Assembly (NCBI GenBank): GCA_035079385.1
Contig: JAVHKY010000056.1
Coordinates: 5,022,001 to 5,086,000 of the forward strand
Source: Aspidiotus rigidus
Lineage: Eukaryota; Arthropoda; Insecta; Hemiptera; Diaspididae
Direction: 5' to 3'
DNA: 64,000 nucleotides
Shown: positions 32,584 through 43,549 of the stretch, piece after piece
How the letters are laid out: each line of letters starts with the position of its first letter
Numbering within the stretch: the stretch's first letter is position 1
Position numbers and translations under genes: made by a program
The notes under the pieces: generated by a model
Told to the model about the DNA's origin: nothing
The model's database searches: none
What the model saw: the letters and a program-made list of their open reading frames with translations, nothing else

Positions 32584-33770
32584 TGTTACGCCGAATTCGA
32601 GCAATCGCACGATGCGTGCAGTCTGCAGCAATTTCACCGAATGCGCGCAGTCATCAACCATTTTGCTGACAGCACGCATCCCAAAAATTTTTTGCCGACT
32701 GCGCGCAATAAATGATGAGAATGTATTTTTTGACTCTAATTCGGCAATATTTTTTTGCGGAATGCGCGCATTCGTATACACCTTCTTTTGACATTGACTC
32801 GGTAATATTTTTGAAACTCTGTGATTTTGTCAATCGTTTCGAACGTCACGCAAAGATAAGGACAAGTTTATTGGAGATACATACCTATATCTACAGGTGA
32901 TGAATGATTGATTAATACAGTCTACAAATCTGACCTACTAAAAATTTGAAGGAACAAGCTGACAGAATGGTTACTCGAGGGAAAGGTTTACTTCCCCCTC
33001 AGAAAGAGGGAGACGATGCTCTCTTACATATTCCTGAGTTTGATCAGGGTGAAGGCGACGCTCTTAATCTCATAGTCGTAATGGAAGAAGATGGTAAATT
33101 CATGGTAAGAACGAAACATGGACGCGTCGCGTCGCGTCGATCGTCGTCTTGAACGAAATGCTCTGGACGCAACAAAGTGTACTTCCTTAGCATTGAGCGA
33201 TGTCCCGGAAGCCGAATTTAGGATTCGAGAATTGGTCCAGCTCGATTTCGTTAGAACTGGACAGGGTTATTGTCGCTGGAACTGCCGGCAAAAGTGTCTC
33301 ACAAAGCGATGTGCGTGCGTCAAGTCTGGGCTCCAATGCAATTCTGCTTGCCACACCGGCCGCACGTGCGACAATAACACGTCGACAACTTAAAACCTTT
33401 TTAATTAATTGAATATTTTTAGCGTAAATTTGCTATATTTTTTTCAAAATTAATCAATCTTTCAATTTGTGGCCTATACGTATACCCAATATATTTTTGT
33501 ATGCATGAATTCGACAGAATTTCTTTTAGCAACTGCGCGCACTTGTTAACTGCACAAATTCATGATACTACTCAAAATGATGATTTGCTGAATGCACGCG
33601 CAATCTGCATTCAAGTATTGCCAATCGCGCGCACTCATCAGTATTTTGCGCATATTTAGCAATCACGATGCCGACTGCGTGCTGTCAGCAAAGTGGTTGA
33701 TGACTGCACGCATTTGGTGGAATTGCTGCAGACTGCGTGCATTGTGCAATTGCTCGAATTCGGCGTAACA
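32584..33770 (+). mobile_element. Integrase-type (Ginger-like) DNA transposon remnant, 1187 bp
   Basis: Ends are inverted repeats of about 95 bp (32584-32678 and 33676-33770) beginning TGTTACGCC and ending GGCGTAACA, with about 8 mismatches. It splits LINE ORF1. AATATA is present on both sides (32578-32583 and 33775-33780) with four extra bases (TACG) on the right, so the target duplication is plausible but not clean. Between the repeats is the C-terminal part of an integrase-core protein (next entry). Interior flanks are rich in GCGCGC words. TG...CA ends fit integrase-type transposition. Confidence 0.7.
32946..33393 (+). pseudogene. C-terminal domain of a cut-and-paste integrase protein, CXC-type cysteine tail
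   Basis: Frame 1 (32946-33117): EQADRMV..., then LLHIPEFDQGEGDALNLIVV and MVRTKHGRV. Frame 2 (33118-33393): ALSDVPEAEFRIRELV, then GQGYCRWNC and a Cys cluster of spacing C-x3-C-x3-C-x4-C-x-C-x6-C-x3-C-H-x4-C. From memory, this order (hydrophobic VxxPDVDRGxGD-like strand block, SxxDVP linker, then a TGGQGxxxCxC cysteine tail) occurs at the C-termini of integrase-core proteins often named KRAB-A domain-containing 2-like, derived from Ginger-type transposons. One frame change separates the halves. The catalytic integrase core is deleted. Confidence 0.65.
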
Positions 33771-34251
33771 TACGAATATACATCAACAATTACTTAACGA
33801 ACGAAATGCGTGAAATCAAAGTAGCTGCTCTGAAACTTCGTCGAGAAGGAAAATTGAAACATGTGTGGGACACAGACAACGGAGATGTTCTAGTTTGAAT
33901 AACAGATGACAGTAAGCCACTCATGCCAAAGAGTACGCGCGAACTTGAAGATTTCCTAAGAAATACGTTGGAGAACAGACCACCCGAGAAAGTCCAAATG
34001 ACTCAGGAAAAAATTCAGAAGAAGATTACACCAGTCAACACAAGATCGAAGTCAGCATCGAAGACTCTGGATAATTTCGTCACCTCTGGAGGAAGTCACT
34101 CGCAATCTTCAAAGTATAAAAAAACGTAACCAAACTCGTCATCGCATCGCCCAGAAAGTCTAGCCAGCGAGGGTGATAACGGCTTTCTCCCCTCACCGAA
34201 CGAGACCCACAGATACAAAAAATCTAAAAATTCCCGCAAAGGTAAGAAATC

Positions 34252-34575
34252 AACAATTAATTTTGGAGCCCCAAATGTAAAAACCTTAAAATCAGATCAT
34301 AACTTTTTTAAACTCAAAAACGCTTTCCAAAACTCAAAAATTCATATTTTGGGTATATCTGAAGTGCGTCGCCCTCATGAAAAAATGATAACGACCAAAA
34401 GAAACAATATATTTTATCATTCCATCTCTACAGAAGGACAAAAAGGAATAGGATTCTTGATAAAACCAGAAATTAAGCAATATATAACAGAAATAGGCTC
34501 CATTAACGATCGAAAAACTAAAAATACAACTCGAAGATAAAAATACAAATACGTATCCGTATGTAATGATCCAAG
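34252..34575 (+). pseudogene. LINE copy A ORF2 start, AP endonuclease N-terminal part
   Basis: NFGAPNVKTLKS opens the domain as in copy B. ILGISEVRR carries the catalytic Glu of APE nucleases. EGQKGIGFLIK and SINDR follow. One base lost near 34512 shifts the frame, after which LKIQLEDK and YVMIQVF continue the domain. The Asp-x-Asn box, RT and tail are absent. Confidence 0.7.
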
Positions 34576-34580
34576 TGTTT

Positions 34581-34707
34581 TGTGGCGTTCTGCAATAAAG
34601 CCGCAAGCACCAAGCTTGCACATGCCGCTAAACTTTTAATAATAGCAGACGCCGCAAGGAAGCGTACTTATCGCTTAACTACTTCGCCGAATGCGCGTGA
34701 ACAATCT
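34581..34707. other. Unassigned spacer between LINE remnant and LTR-like unit
   Basis: No feature recognised. CAATAAAG and GCCGCAAG words only. Confidence 0.35.
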
Positions 34708-34760
34708 GGAACATGCTTTGACTATATAGTACTTGGTACTATATAGTCAAAGGGAACATG
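34708..34760. mobile_element. 37-bp palindrome flanked by an 8-bp direct repeat
   Basis: CTTTGACTATATAGTAC (34716-34732), TTG, then its exact reverse complement (34736-34752). The 37 bp is bracketed by GGAACATG at 34708-34715 and 34753-34760. Perfect 17-bp inverted ends plus an 8-bp target duplication fit a minimal insertion from an 8-bp-duplicating superfamily such as hAT or P. Confidence 0.8.
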
Positions 34761-34770
34761 CTCGATTGAT

Positions 34771-35051
34771 TGTAAGGGCTCTTGCATAACCTGTTTGCCG
34801 TTCTAGAAGAAATCTCGAGAATTCCGGAAATAAGGGTGAGACTATAAATAGCCGGCAGCAACCCGATAAAGCGATTCAGTTGTAATCTTGAAAGCGATAG
34901 TTAACGTGTTCTCGTTCTTTAACGCGATTGTGTTACAGTTTAACGGTGTTTAGAAGTGTTGTACTTGCGGTACCAGTAATAAAGCTCGGTTTTCGTAATT
35001 GTTCTTTATTATTGGCGTCAAGAGATATTCGATGACTGGTAGAACGTCACA
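34771..35051 (+). repeat. LTR-like unit (possible solo LTR) with promoter and poly(A) signal
   Basis: Starts TGTAAGGG and ends GTCACA, so TG...CA ends are possible, but I found no target duplication. TATAAATA at 34843-34850, TCAGTTG at 34876 with +1 A at 34878 (35 nt downstream), AATAAA at about 34979. This promoter/terminator order in about 280 bp is what U3-R-U5 of an LTR contains. No internal retroelement sequence flanks it. Alternatively it is a host promoter: GAATTCCGGAA at about 34830 resembles a heat-shock element. Confidence 0.5.
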
Positions 35052-35547
35052 ATATGTACATAATTATGTGAATATGAATTTGAGCCAATGTTAAAATCTT
35101 AACCCACATACTCTGAAACGCCGAGAAAACGTACCCCACACCAAAAATTTCACCGTGCGGAAGAATACAATACCTTCTTAAGTTAATAAAAAAATCCATA
35201 CTGTCACAATCACGCTCAATAGTAATACAACATGTAACCGACAGGGGGAAAAAAGGTGAAAAACAACAACATTATAGTACGTACAATCATTCATATTGCA
35301 GTCGAGTTATTAATAAATTAGAGCACAGATTCTCAAGACTGCGCTACAACGTGTACTGTTGTGCCTCTCTAAAGTGGAAAAAACTCATAAATCTTCAACA
35401 TTAAATTCTGTAATTGAATTAAATACCCGTATAATATTGTATTACCGGTTTTTACAAAGCCTGTATAGTATATTGTATGCAGTACAGATTTTGGTGTATG
35501 AGCAGTTAGAATTACTGAAGAGCAAGAACATACAAAAGAAAGAAATG
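35052..35547. other. Noncoding stretch
   Basis: No recognisable gene on either strand. Confidence 0.4.
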
Positions 35548-35660
35548 TTATAAAATAATCAAATTCAATGAATGAACTGCTGATTTATTCCGGACGTTAC
35601 ACACGGGGTCGATCAATGGGTCGTCATCATCTTTCTGAATTGGAGGGCTCGCTGAATCAT
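35548..35660 (-). CDS. Weak candidate terminal exon of an unknown gene
   Basis: On the minus strand a TTATTTTAG acceptor is followed by a short open stretch reading a Pro-Pro, Lys, four-Asp acidic segment and ending TAA at 35548-35550, about 37 residues. Its composition is less AT-biased than the flanks, which drew attention. No domain, no upstream exon identified. It may be chance. Confidence 0.2.
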
Positions 35661-36729
35661 CTAAAATAAAATTACTGTATCATAGAAGACAGACGACGCC
35701 GCGCCGATAGGAAAAAATACAGATAATATTATAATTCGTAGGCATACAAACTGTGCCCGGAGAGGATTAGGGTTGACGGGCGACAGAACACATAATATGG
35801 TGAAACGGCGTCCGAAACCAGACCCGTGGAAGTGATGCGTATTGTTTTAGGTCACGTGATTATCACTTACGTATTATTATTCGGCATCGTGCACTAGTTA
35901 CACACATACAAGTTGGATGTAGGTATTATTGCAATTGCGGAAGAATATTGATTTATACACGTTATACAAACGTTTTATCTAAGTAAACACAACACGTCGA
36001 ACGAGGGAAGATCCCTCTCTTCATTCAATGTTATAAGATAACTGTCAAAGGGTGTGGAACGCTTCTAAGTACAGAATTAATTCTCGCAAAAATTCGGCAA
36101 TGCTTTACGAGCGAGTGAAAACGTTGATAGCATTCGGTCCGTCACATCAATAATGGCATTTTTAATTGTTCGAAAATTTTCTTCAACGACCGAAGTTCAA
36201 AACACGCAATACAAAATGTGCAACAAAGAATTAAGTTTTGAAAAGCTGGCTGGCGTAGTAAGATCTCCTTTCGGTCGGTGCTGGGCAATAAACAATCTGC
36301 TTCATTGGGTATTGTGCGCTTTACTGGATGCTGGTTGAAGGAAAGCAGGAAAGTGGGACGAGTGTTGAAGCGTATTTTCTTTCATCCCCTTTTCCTTTAC
36401 TACGCCAGTATTATACCGTCTCAGAAGGAAGAAACAATTTTGTACCTTTTAGAAATTGAAACGTATCAGCCCTCTCATTTTTTCTCTTCTTTTTTTTCCC
36501 TAATCTCGCTTTCTTCTTCTCTCTTCCCCACAATTTTTCTTCATCCTCAACGCATGTCACTGTAGGCCGAATTCCGGTGCACACGCGAGCACGCCACAAT
36601 CTATCGAAAATACTATAACCCAGGAATTATTAACCGCAGAACGGGGACCATTTCAATGATCACCATTTCACCAAAAAACTAAACGACCTCAACGACCCAA
36701 CCGAATCGGAATAATTACTTCACGTAGAT
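35661..36729. other. Noncoding stretch
   Basis: No gene recognised. A pyrimidine-rich run lies at 36475-36540. Confidence 0.4.
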
Positions 36730-37471
36730 TACACTATTGAACAGCATTTTATGAACATGAACTATCTAAGTATTTTTCACGCTGAACACTACGCCGTTGA
36801 CGTTTTTCGCTGTCACATTGGAGTTTTGAGTAATTCGCGTTTGAAAATTCCAAAATCGCCGAAAACTTAACTTTCAAAATGCAATACCATAGTGAAAACA
36901 GAATACTGAGGTATGTTCAACACACCTTTCTCTATAACATATTTACGATTTAGAATAATCGTACAATTCTTCACGCAGATATGAACGATATTGTACAAGA
37001 CCATTTTCAGCTTTGAACGCGGGGCAATGTACGTCCTCGCGTCGCGACGCAGAATCGCGTGTTCCCCCGCATTTGAAGCTGAAAATAGTCTCGTACAATA
37101 TTGTTCATAACTGTTCGAAGAATTGTGCGATTATTCTTGATCTCAAATATGTTATAGAGTAAGGTTCAAACTACATTTTTGTGTTGTGGAACATACCGCA
37201 TTATTCTGTTTTTCATATGATATCGTGTTATAAAAGTACAGTTCTTGGCGATTTTTCAATTTTCAATACTTACGTGTACTATTCGTCGAGCTAATAGCCC
37301 GCTGTGTAGCTTTTATGCTCGTAAAATAAAAAAAAAACGCGAATTACTGGGAACTCCGATATGTTAGCGGAAAATGGTCAACGCCATAAAGTTCAGCGTG
37401 AAAAATACTCCTAGAAACTCCTTAGATAGTTCATGTTCATTCAAAAAATTTGAAATTTGTTCAGTAGTGTA
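36730..37471. mobile_element. Foldback element 1, arms 300-400 bp
   Basis: The left arm (36730 to about 37030) pairs with the right arm (about 37070-37471). Inner arms match well (ATAACATATTTACGAT versus CTCAAATATGTTATAGAG; GAACGATATTGTACAAGACC versus CTCGTACAATATTGTTCATA). Outer arms match through CGCGAATTACT, GTTCAGCGTGAAAAATACT and CTTAGATAGTTCATGTTCAT in inverse order. The right arm carries an extra segment of about 70 bp near 37270-37335. The 40-50 bp loop is GC-rich with CGCGTCGCGACGC. No coding content. Target duplication not evident. Confidence 0.8.
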
Positions 37472-39539
37472 CGCGCTCAAAGCATTTTCAAATTTCCTCC
37501 TCTCTCCACTTCTTCCACAGAATACTGTCGCGTTCGTATTGTGTATAGTGACTAATTTTGAAAGGAAATTCACACTTGATCATAATTATCCATCACGAGA
37601 TACGCAACACCAAAGGTCCGGATAGATCCTTCAATTATCCTACAGCTTCCTCAAACGCGTGAGACCAACCCAAGAGAGTAGACCATAATTATACAGTGGT
37701 ACAGTATCGACACGATTACAGGGCGATAAAAAATTCAACAATTCGCAACAATACGATGTTGCGAACGGAGAATCACACCGTTAATTTTCATGTTTTTTTT
37801 TCCACACAGGGGAATTATAAAAAATATATACACCCCATTACAATAACAGCGGCGGTCAAAAGAGAGACGAAATACAAATATGAAGGGAGAAAGAAGACAA
37901 GACGCACGATGGCCCAGAAAATTCAACTCCGGAACAAATCTTTTTATATGTAACATGAAACACCGCACCAGTTTGTACAGTTTTTTTCAGTCGTATTTAA
38001 CCCACCTCTTTCTCACTACAATGCCATCAAGAAATTAATTCTTCGTTTGATTTTTGTTTAGAAAGAACTACGCATTTATTCAAATCCAATATAATTTCAG
38101 AAACAAATTTTCCATCCAAATCGAATTTTTCAATTCTACACATTTGATTTTATGTAACTTTCTTTTATCAAACTCACTATCTTTTTCAGAGACAAAGTTC
38201 TATAGAACAGAATTGAATGGTCTCCTCAGGTGTACGAGCCATAATTATAAAACGATGGAGGAGGTACAAGCAGGTAACGAGTTAAATAAAATGATTAAAA
38301 CACAGAGATAGGCAAAACCAACGTACAATAAAGTGTCAAAATGGTGAGAATCACAAAATTCTTATGAAAATTTTTCATTGAACTAAAAAATAAAAACATA
38401 TGTATCAAAGCATTGGTCAGAGTCAGTTAAAATTTTAATTAAAAGAAAGAGGGACCAACTGGTTTAATTATTTAAAACTCGGCCAGTTTTGATCAGGACT
38501 ACAATGAAATGAAAATACGGTGGGTAGTTGAAGAAAAAAAAGAATAGAACGCGAACAAGAAATATCTGGAGGGAATCAGGATTGGATAGGTGAGGAGTGA
38601 CAGTAGCCATGGAAAAATTGAGTGGATTCCTATGAATAGATCCTAAATCGTTAAGCACATTTTGGCCAGCGGTTACAGCAGCAATAGTCTCAGCTTCTTT
38701 CAATCAAATCATATTATAAACTTTAGTACATGAATGGAGAAGTGAGGACTAAAGATTATCGTAATTATGTCCTGTTTGGAGGCAAAGGGCAGCGAACGCA
38801 GATTGGTTTCCATCCCCTTTGGTATATGCTTGTTTGTATCCCTAGAGACGTTCGCAGAATTTTGTACCCTTTTAGCGGGCGTATTCCGCAATACGATCTC
38901 CACATTTCAATCTGCATATCCCCGATTTCTGTGAGGACAGCCCTGGTCTTTAAGGCAAATAAGATTCAAGGTTGTGGAGAGTAAATAGAAGCACCACGGT
39001 ATTTGTATTTTCTCAATTTCTCAGAGGGTTCTTCAAGGTAAGATAGCCGCATCCATCTTTTTGTAGAGCAAAAATGGGTAAGTTGAGCAAGGTTAAGGTG
39101 TTTCCTGCAGATGAGGTGATCAGTATTTATTTTCATGTTATTGATTTAGACAATTTTGCGGATTGCAGCAGTTTTAAGTTATCGAGCTTTAGATGCTAGT
39201 AGGAGATGGACCAGTCGATGAATAGCTGAGTTTATTGAAACCAGTTTATGCAATGGTGGGTTGTAAGATAAGGCATGAATGGACGCACCCGTGAATATTG
39301 GTTTCCTAAGAATCTCAAATTCAGTTCAGAGGACAGTATTAGCCTTGTACAGAGATAGTCTCCAATTTCCACAGTGGAAGGCTGCAATAAATCTTGATTT
39401 AAAAAAAATGACTCCTTAAACTATAATCAACCAGTAGGAGCTAAAATCACTTGATAATCTGAATTATGCAACTTCTAAAACATTAGACTAACATGAGGAT
39501 TGCCTCATAATTATTATGAAATCAGGAGAATATGTTGCT
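37472..39539. other. Noncoding stretch, no gene recognised
   Basis: Several short frames on both strands (for example minus 38464-38703 and plus 38730-38984) overlap and lack domains. The segment 38700-39000 is less AT-rich and could be an old element, but nothing is recognisable. Confidence 0.4.
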
Positions 39540-40075
39540 CACCTCAGATGTTTTCTATTTTGATTTAGAAAATTTGGAGCGCGGTAAATCGAACGTTAGT
39601 TTGTTAACTATCTCGCTTTGAAAAGAATGAATGTTGCTATGAAAAATGAAGAGCAATACCGACTTGTGCGTGAAAAGTGTTTCTTTCTCAGAAGGGGAGG
39701 GGGTTATAAGTTGTGTATCGTCAGTACACAAGATTGAATAAAAACAATAATGCTTGGCAAGTTTCGAAAATGAATTTGTATCGGAAAACGAAGTCATTTT
39801 GCCGTTGTTGACGAATGATTTCATTTTCTTTCCTTTGGTGTGAATAATAGTTCTTTCATGTTCAGTGATTGAAAATTTTTGACGGATCGGATATTCCATT
39901 CATTGAAGCGGGAAGGGAGTGGGGGAGGGTATTCGGGTGTAGATAACTGATATAGAAGAGTGAATGAAGATAATTTTGGAAAAAAAAGTTTATTTGCTGT
40001 TGGGAACAAAATTGATCAAGTAATATAATACAGCCAATAATGAACAAAATGGAAAAAAGAAGTAGAGATGTAAAA
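39540..40075 (-). repeat. Dispersed repeat family C, copy 2 (minus orientation)
   Basis: Reverse complement of this interval aligns with 59760-60330 over about 500 bp with high similarity: TATCAGTTATCTACACCCGA, GAAAGAACTATTATTCACAC, GATACAAATTCATTTTC, GAGAAAGAAACACTTTT and TTACCGCGCTCC are in common. Frames in the two copies translate similarly only because the DNA is similar; both are short and differ in frame context. Element class unknown. Confidence 0.8.
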
Positions 40076-42273
40076 TAAGATAGGAAGACTTGGTTTTATT
40101 TATTTATCAATCAAAATGTCCGACACTGACAAATAAATTTTCATTGTCTTCAGACTATTTTGTAGATCCTTATGTTTTAGTCCGCAGGAACTTGAATGCT
40201 CAAAATTGAAAGAAAAACTATGAGATTTATTCTACAAATTGAGGAACAATATTAGAAAATCTTTGATAATGTCGGAAGAGGTAAATATTTGAATTGACAG
40301 TACTCATACTTAATTGCATATCTGCCGTACAAAGTTAAATTGACGTATGTGCAAAAACAACGATCACGGAAAAGTATCAAAAAGAATATAAAAAATGTGT
40401 TCGTAAGATATTATTGCGCAAGTTGCTCACTCATAGCAATTTTCAACGCAGAATTCAATTATCATAATAATCATCTTCAATAAGCGCTCAATCCTCAGAT
40501 ACAGTACATTTTCCACCTTACGATACATATACGTCAAAAAAATTGATGTATAAGCAATCAACTGTGATGGTGTGTGATACAAAGCTTCGTTACCAATATC
40601 CATACAGCCCATTGATCCGAACGCCTTGTCTTGGTGATCGTTGTTTTCGCATGTACGTGAATTTAACTTCGTACGGTAGATACAGCTTCGGCTTCTTGTG
40701 AATTATGAAATTTCAAACTACTTTGTAGGTCCTTACGTTTTGGTTATCAGGAACTCAAATACTCTAAATCGAAAGAGAAACAATGAGATTGTGATATCAT
40801 TAAAACTTTTTTGTCAAATTCATTTTTCTTGTCTCACGTCCAAGAAAGTGAGCTACCTTTTATCGAGACTTTGGACATCTAACCTGAGGTGAGGTTGTTG
40901 AAAGAGGCGAGGTAATCGATGTAAGGTCGAATCGTTGTTACCCTTTATTTTGCATGTAGAATTGAATTGTTTTTTTTTTTTTCTTCAAATTTGCTAGGTA
41001 ATTCATTTTACTCTTATATCTATAATTTTTATATACAGTAATACAATGCACTATAATATTCGATTTTAGCTATTTCTTAGCTAAATTGTGTCGGGCAATC
41101 AGGAATGGGGAGTGAAGAGGCGGAATAAATTTTTAGTAATTCGATTTTAGCAATTTTTTGTTTTTTGGCTAAAGGGTATTGAATCCCTGAAGCCGTTTTT
41201 ATTAATATAGATAGAAGATTAGATAGATAGATTTTCATGTAAGACATAATTATGAACAAACTTCGCGCAGTGAAGACTGTATGAGAAATATAATTTGCCA
41301 GGCAAAAATTAAACCACAACACATTTTTCCGGTGAGAACTTGCGTGCGAGACAAGAAGAGAGGGAAAAAGAAGAGAAAGAGATGGAGTCAGAAAAAAAGT
41401 ACTGTATCTAGTACAGACATGCAAGTGAAGTGCCAATAGTTATGCGTCAAAGAATGTTGCAAACGAGAGAGAGTGACGCTGACGGGCTGATAAAGATAGA
41501 CAGCATCAGGGTGTAAAGAGAAACGCGAGAAAGAAAATCCGAAACCGTATTAATGGAAGCACAAGCGGCAGTGTTTTATTCGTTTGTTTGTAGTTTTGAC
41601 AGAGTATCTTCTCATATTCAAAAATGCCGCTTGATTACATTTTCATAATGCGTACACAAGGTATGTTCGTTCATTGAAAACTTTCCAGCAGCGAAATCAT
41701 CGATAGCACAGTGGACATGGAGGCGGCTGAGTTGAATCAGATGTAAAATATAATGGATGTAAATGGATAGTTATGATTGAAATTCGGAATTCGATTAAAA
41801 GTTTATATACCGTAAAGACATAGTCGACCCACACCTCGTGAACAAGGTTTAACAGTTTTTGTTGTGTAATTTGAAATATCCAACACCACACCGTTATGTA
41901 GGAAAAATTCGAAAATTCCCAATCGACACGCGAAGCTGCATTACTCTCTTATACACATAATATTAATTTTCATTCTATTATTTGCGACGTCACGGAAATC
42001 TCAGCCGGATGACGGGGGTATGACTAGCTTTTATATGCACGTTACTTTCGCGTTCGCTGTTTTTTTTGTTTTTTGTTTTTTTTTTTCTTCTATTCCACAA
42101 TGTATTGTATACAATACTCTATTGCGAGTCATTCGGAAAAGGTGAAGATGAGGGCTCTTGTTCAGTTAGATTTTGTTGACTCACAAAAGCAGAAAAAATG
42201 CAAATTATTTTAATTTTTTCCCCTCTTCTTCTTTTAATAATACTTTTAATCACTTTTAATCTTATTCTCTTTT

Positions 42274-42276
<3 letters not shown>
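40076..42276. other. Noncoding stretch, no gene recognised
   Basis: AT-rich with scattered T-runs (40971-40982, 42060-42088). No frame with a domain. Confidence 0.45.

Positions 42277-42356
<80 letters not shown>
42277..42356 (+). repeat. (GA)n microsatellite, about 80 bp
   Basis: Uninterrupted AG dinucleotide tract. Confidence 0.98.
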
Positions 42357-42358
<2 letters not shown>

Positions 42359-43350
42359 GAAAAATTGAAATGAGAAAAATATAATACGACAACATGGCAG
42401 CTTTCACCGCGAACGGTTACTTCAGATAAAGACGGATAAACACGAGTATGCCAACAAGAGCAAAAGAAAAAATTAAATAAAACAATCCATTTAAAGTTTG
42501 AGGAACTTTTTTTTTATTTCTTTTCCATTCTCGACACCAAATATTCGACGCGATGCAAAAAAAAAAAAACCACACACAAGTACACACAAACAATGTACAT
42601 ATAAGAAGAAAGGCGGCAAAATGGAAAGGTGTGTAAGCTTTAGCATATCTCCTGCTTCTCTGTGAAATCGTTTCCTGTTCTGATTTTCCGACACGAATTT
42701 CCATTTCTTTATACGTTCCAGCGCGATATAAAGCGTTTTCTCTACGCAGATTAAGGTACGCTCTTTCATTTCTGACATGTGCGTTCTTGTACGATATAAT
42801 TATATCTGTGTGAAGTCATCTGATTGGTGTGGAACTTTTAAATAAATTGAAATGCAGAAAGGTTATTGCAAGAAACAATCAGACATCTCATCAAAAACTT
42901 TGTACACTTTTATTACCCGCGAAATGGAATATTTCTATGGATAGATAAAAACCAAAGTAAAAAGTTGATTCGTAGCTTGAGTTCGTATACGACTCGCACC
43001 CCTACTTTGCGTAGTATGGTAAAATTGGAATTCTTTTTCTAGTCTTGACGAATTTCATAGAACTTTCCATTAAATACAAAATATTTCACCAGAATTCACA
43101 GAACAGAGAGGAATTTTACGAACATGCTCATCCATCAAATTAAGAACATGTTACATCTGGTTAACCTATCTGGGATCCATTTTCAAAAATAAGATGAGCA
43201 GCTTGACAAGTACCGATCAGAAAGTACCAACAAATTCCTATTTCTGTCGACGATTTCACGTTCAAGTCATCATTGAAAGTATACATGGCAGTATGCATGA
43301 CCGGCGATTTTTGTTTTTCTGGTGTGGTGCATTGTGTTCACTGTACCACA
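42357..43350. other. Noncoding stretch
   Basis: No gene recognised. Confidence 0.45.
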
Positions 43351-43354
43351 CGTT

Positions 43355-43386
<32 letters not shown>

Positions 43387-43460
43387 TTATTCATCTATTT
43401 ATTTATTTATTTATTTATTTATTTATTCATTTATTTATTTATTTATTTATTATTTATTAT
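43351..43460 (+). repeat. (TTTA)n microsatellite
   Basis: Tetranucleotide tract with a few interruptions. A short (ATT)n follows at 43509-43542. Confidence 0.97.
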
Positions 43461-43549
43461 TTCCAATATCACAAACGTAAGCTTGGAATACAATATTAAG
43501 CGGGTCTCTATTATTATTATTTTTATTATTATTATTATTATTCTCCCCC

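Larger units (their letters stand above)
32192..34132 (+). pseudogene. LINE copy A ORF1 (coiled coil plus RRM-like), split by insertion
   Basis: Piece 1 (about 32192-32583): heptad-like coiled coil (EELKEEILDLREENASLNQR) leading to MLEQYSRKPNVIINGIP, the conserved hinge into the RRM of LINE ORF1 proteins, then YDICAMHRL and PAVIIKLNSYTKKR. It stops at the transposon insertion after RLEN. Piece 2 (33775-34132) resumes with NNYLTNEMREIKVAALKLRR, then KLKHVWDTDNGDVLV, a stop, and a basic tail to a TAA. An A-run at 32176-32190 causes a frame change upstream. ORF1 proteins bind LINE RNA as chaperones. Here it cannot be made whole. Confidence 0.75.
31935..34580 (+). mobile_element. APE-type LINE copy A (5' portion), interrupted by a DNA transposon
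   Basis: Starts near GGAGTTTGG at 31935, inside the RT above. The start resembles that of the full-length LINE at 46012 (GGAGTTCG..., AGCGAAGAGT). It holds ORF1 in two pieces (up to 32583 and from 33775) and the first part of ORF2. It breaks off about 34580 inside the endonuclease, so 3' truncation or deletion removed the RT. Relationship to the 46-kb LINE is supported by NVKTLKS and GISEVRR in both. Confidence 0.75.

Noticed and set aside
39555..39899. Minus-strand ORF of 114 residues shared with 60123-60326
   Set aside because: Similarity follows the whole dispersed DNA repeat, including parts outside the frame, and the frames start and stop differently.
42417..42778. Minus-strand ORFs of 95 residues with hydrophobic segments
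   Set aside because: Two overlapping frames of equal length in AT-rich DNA, with no family signature or splice context.
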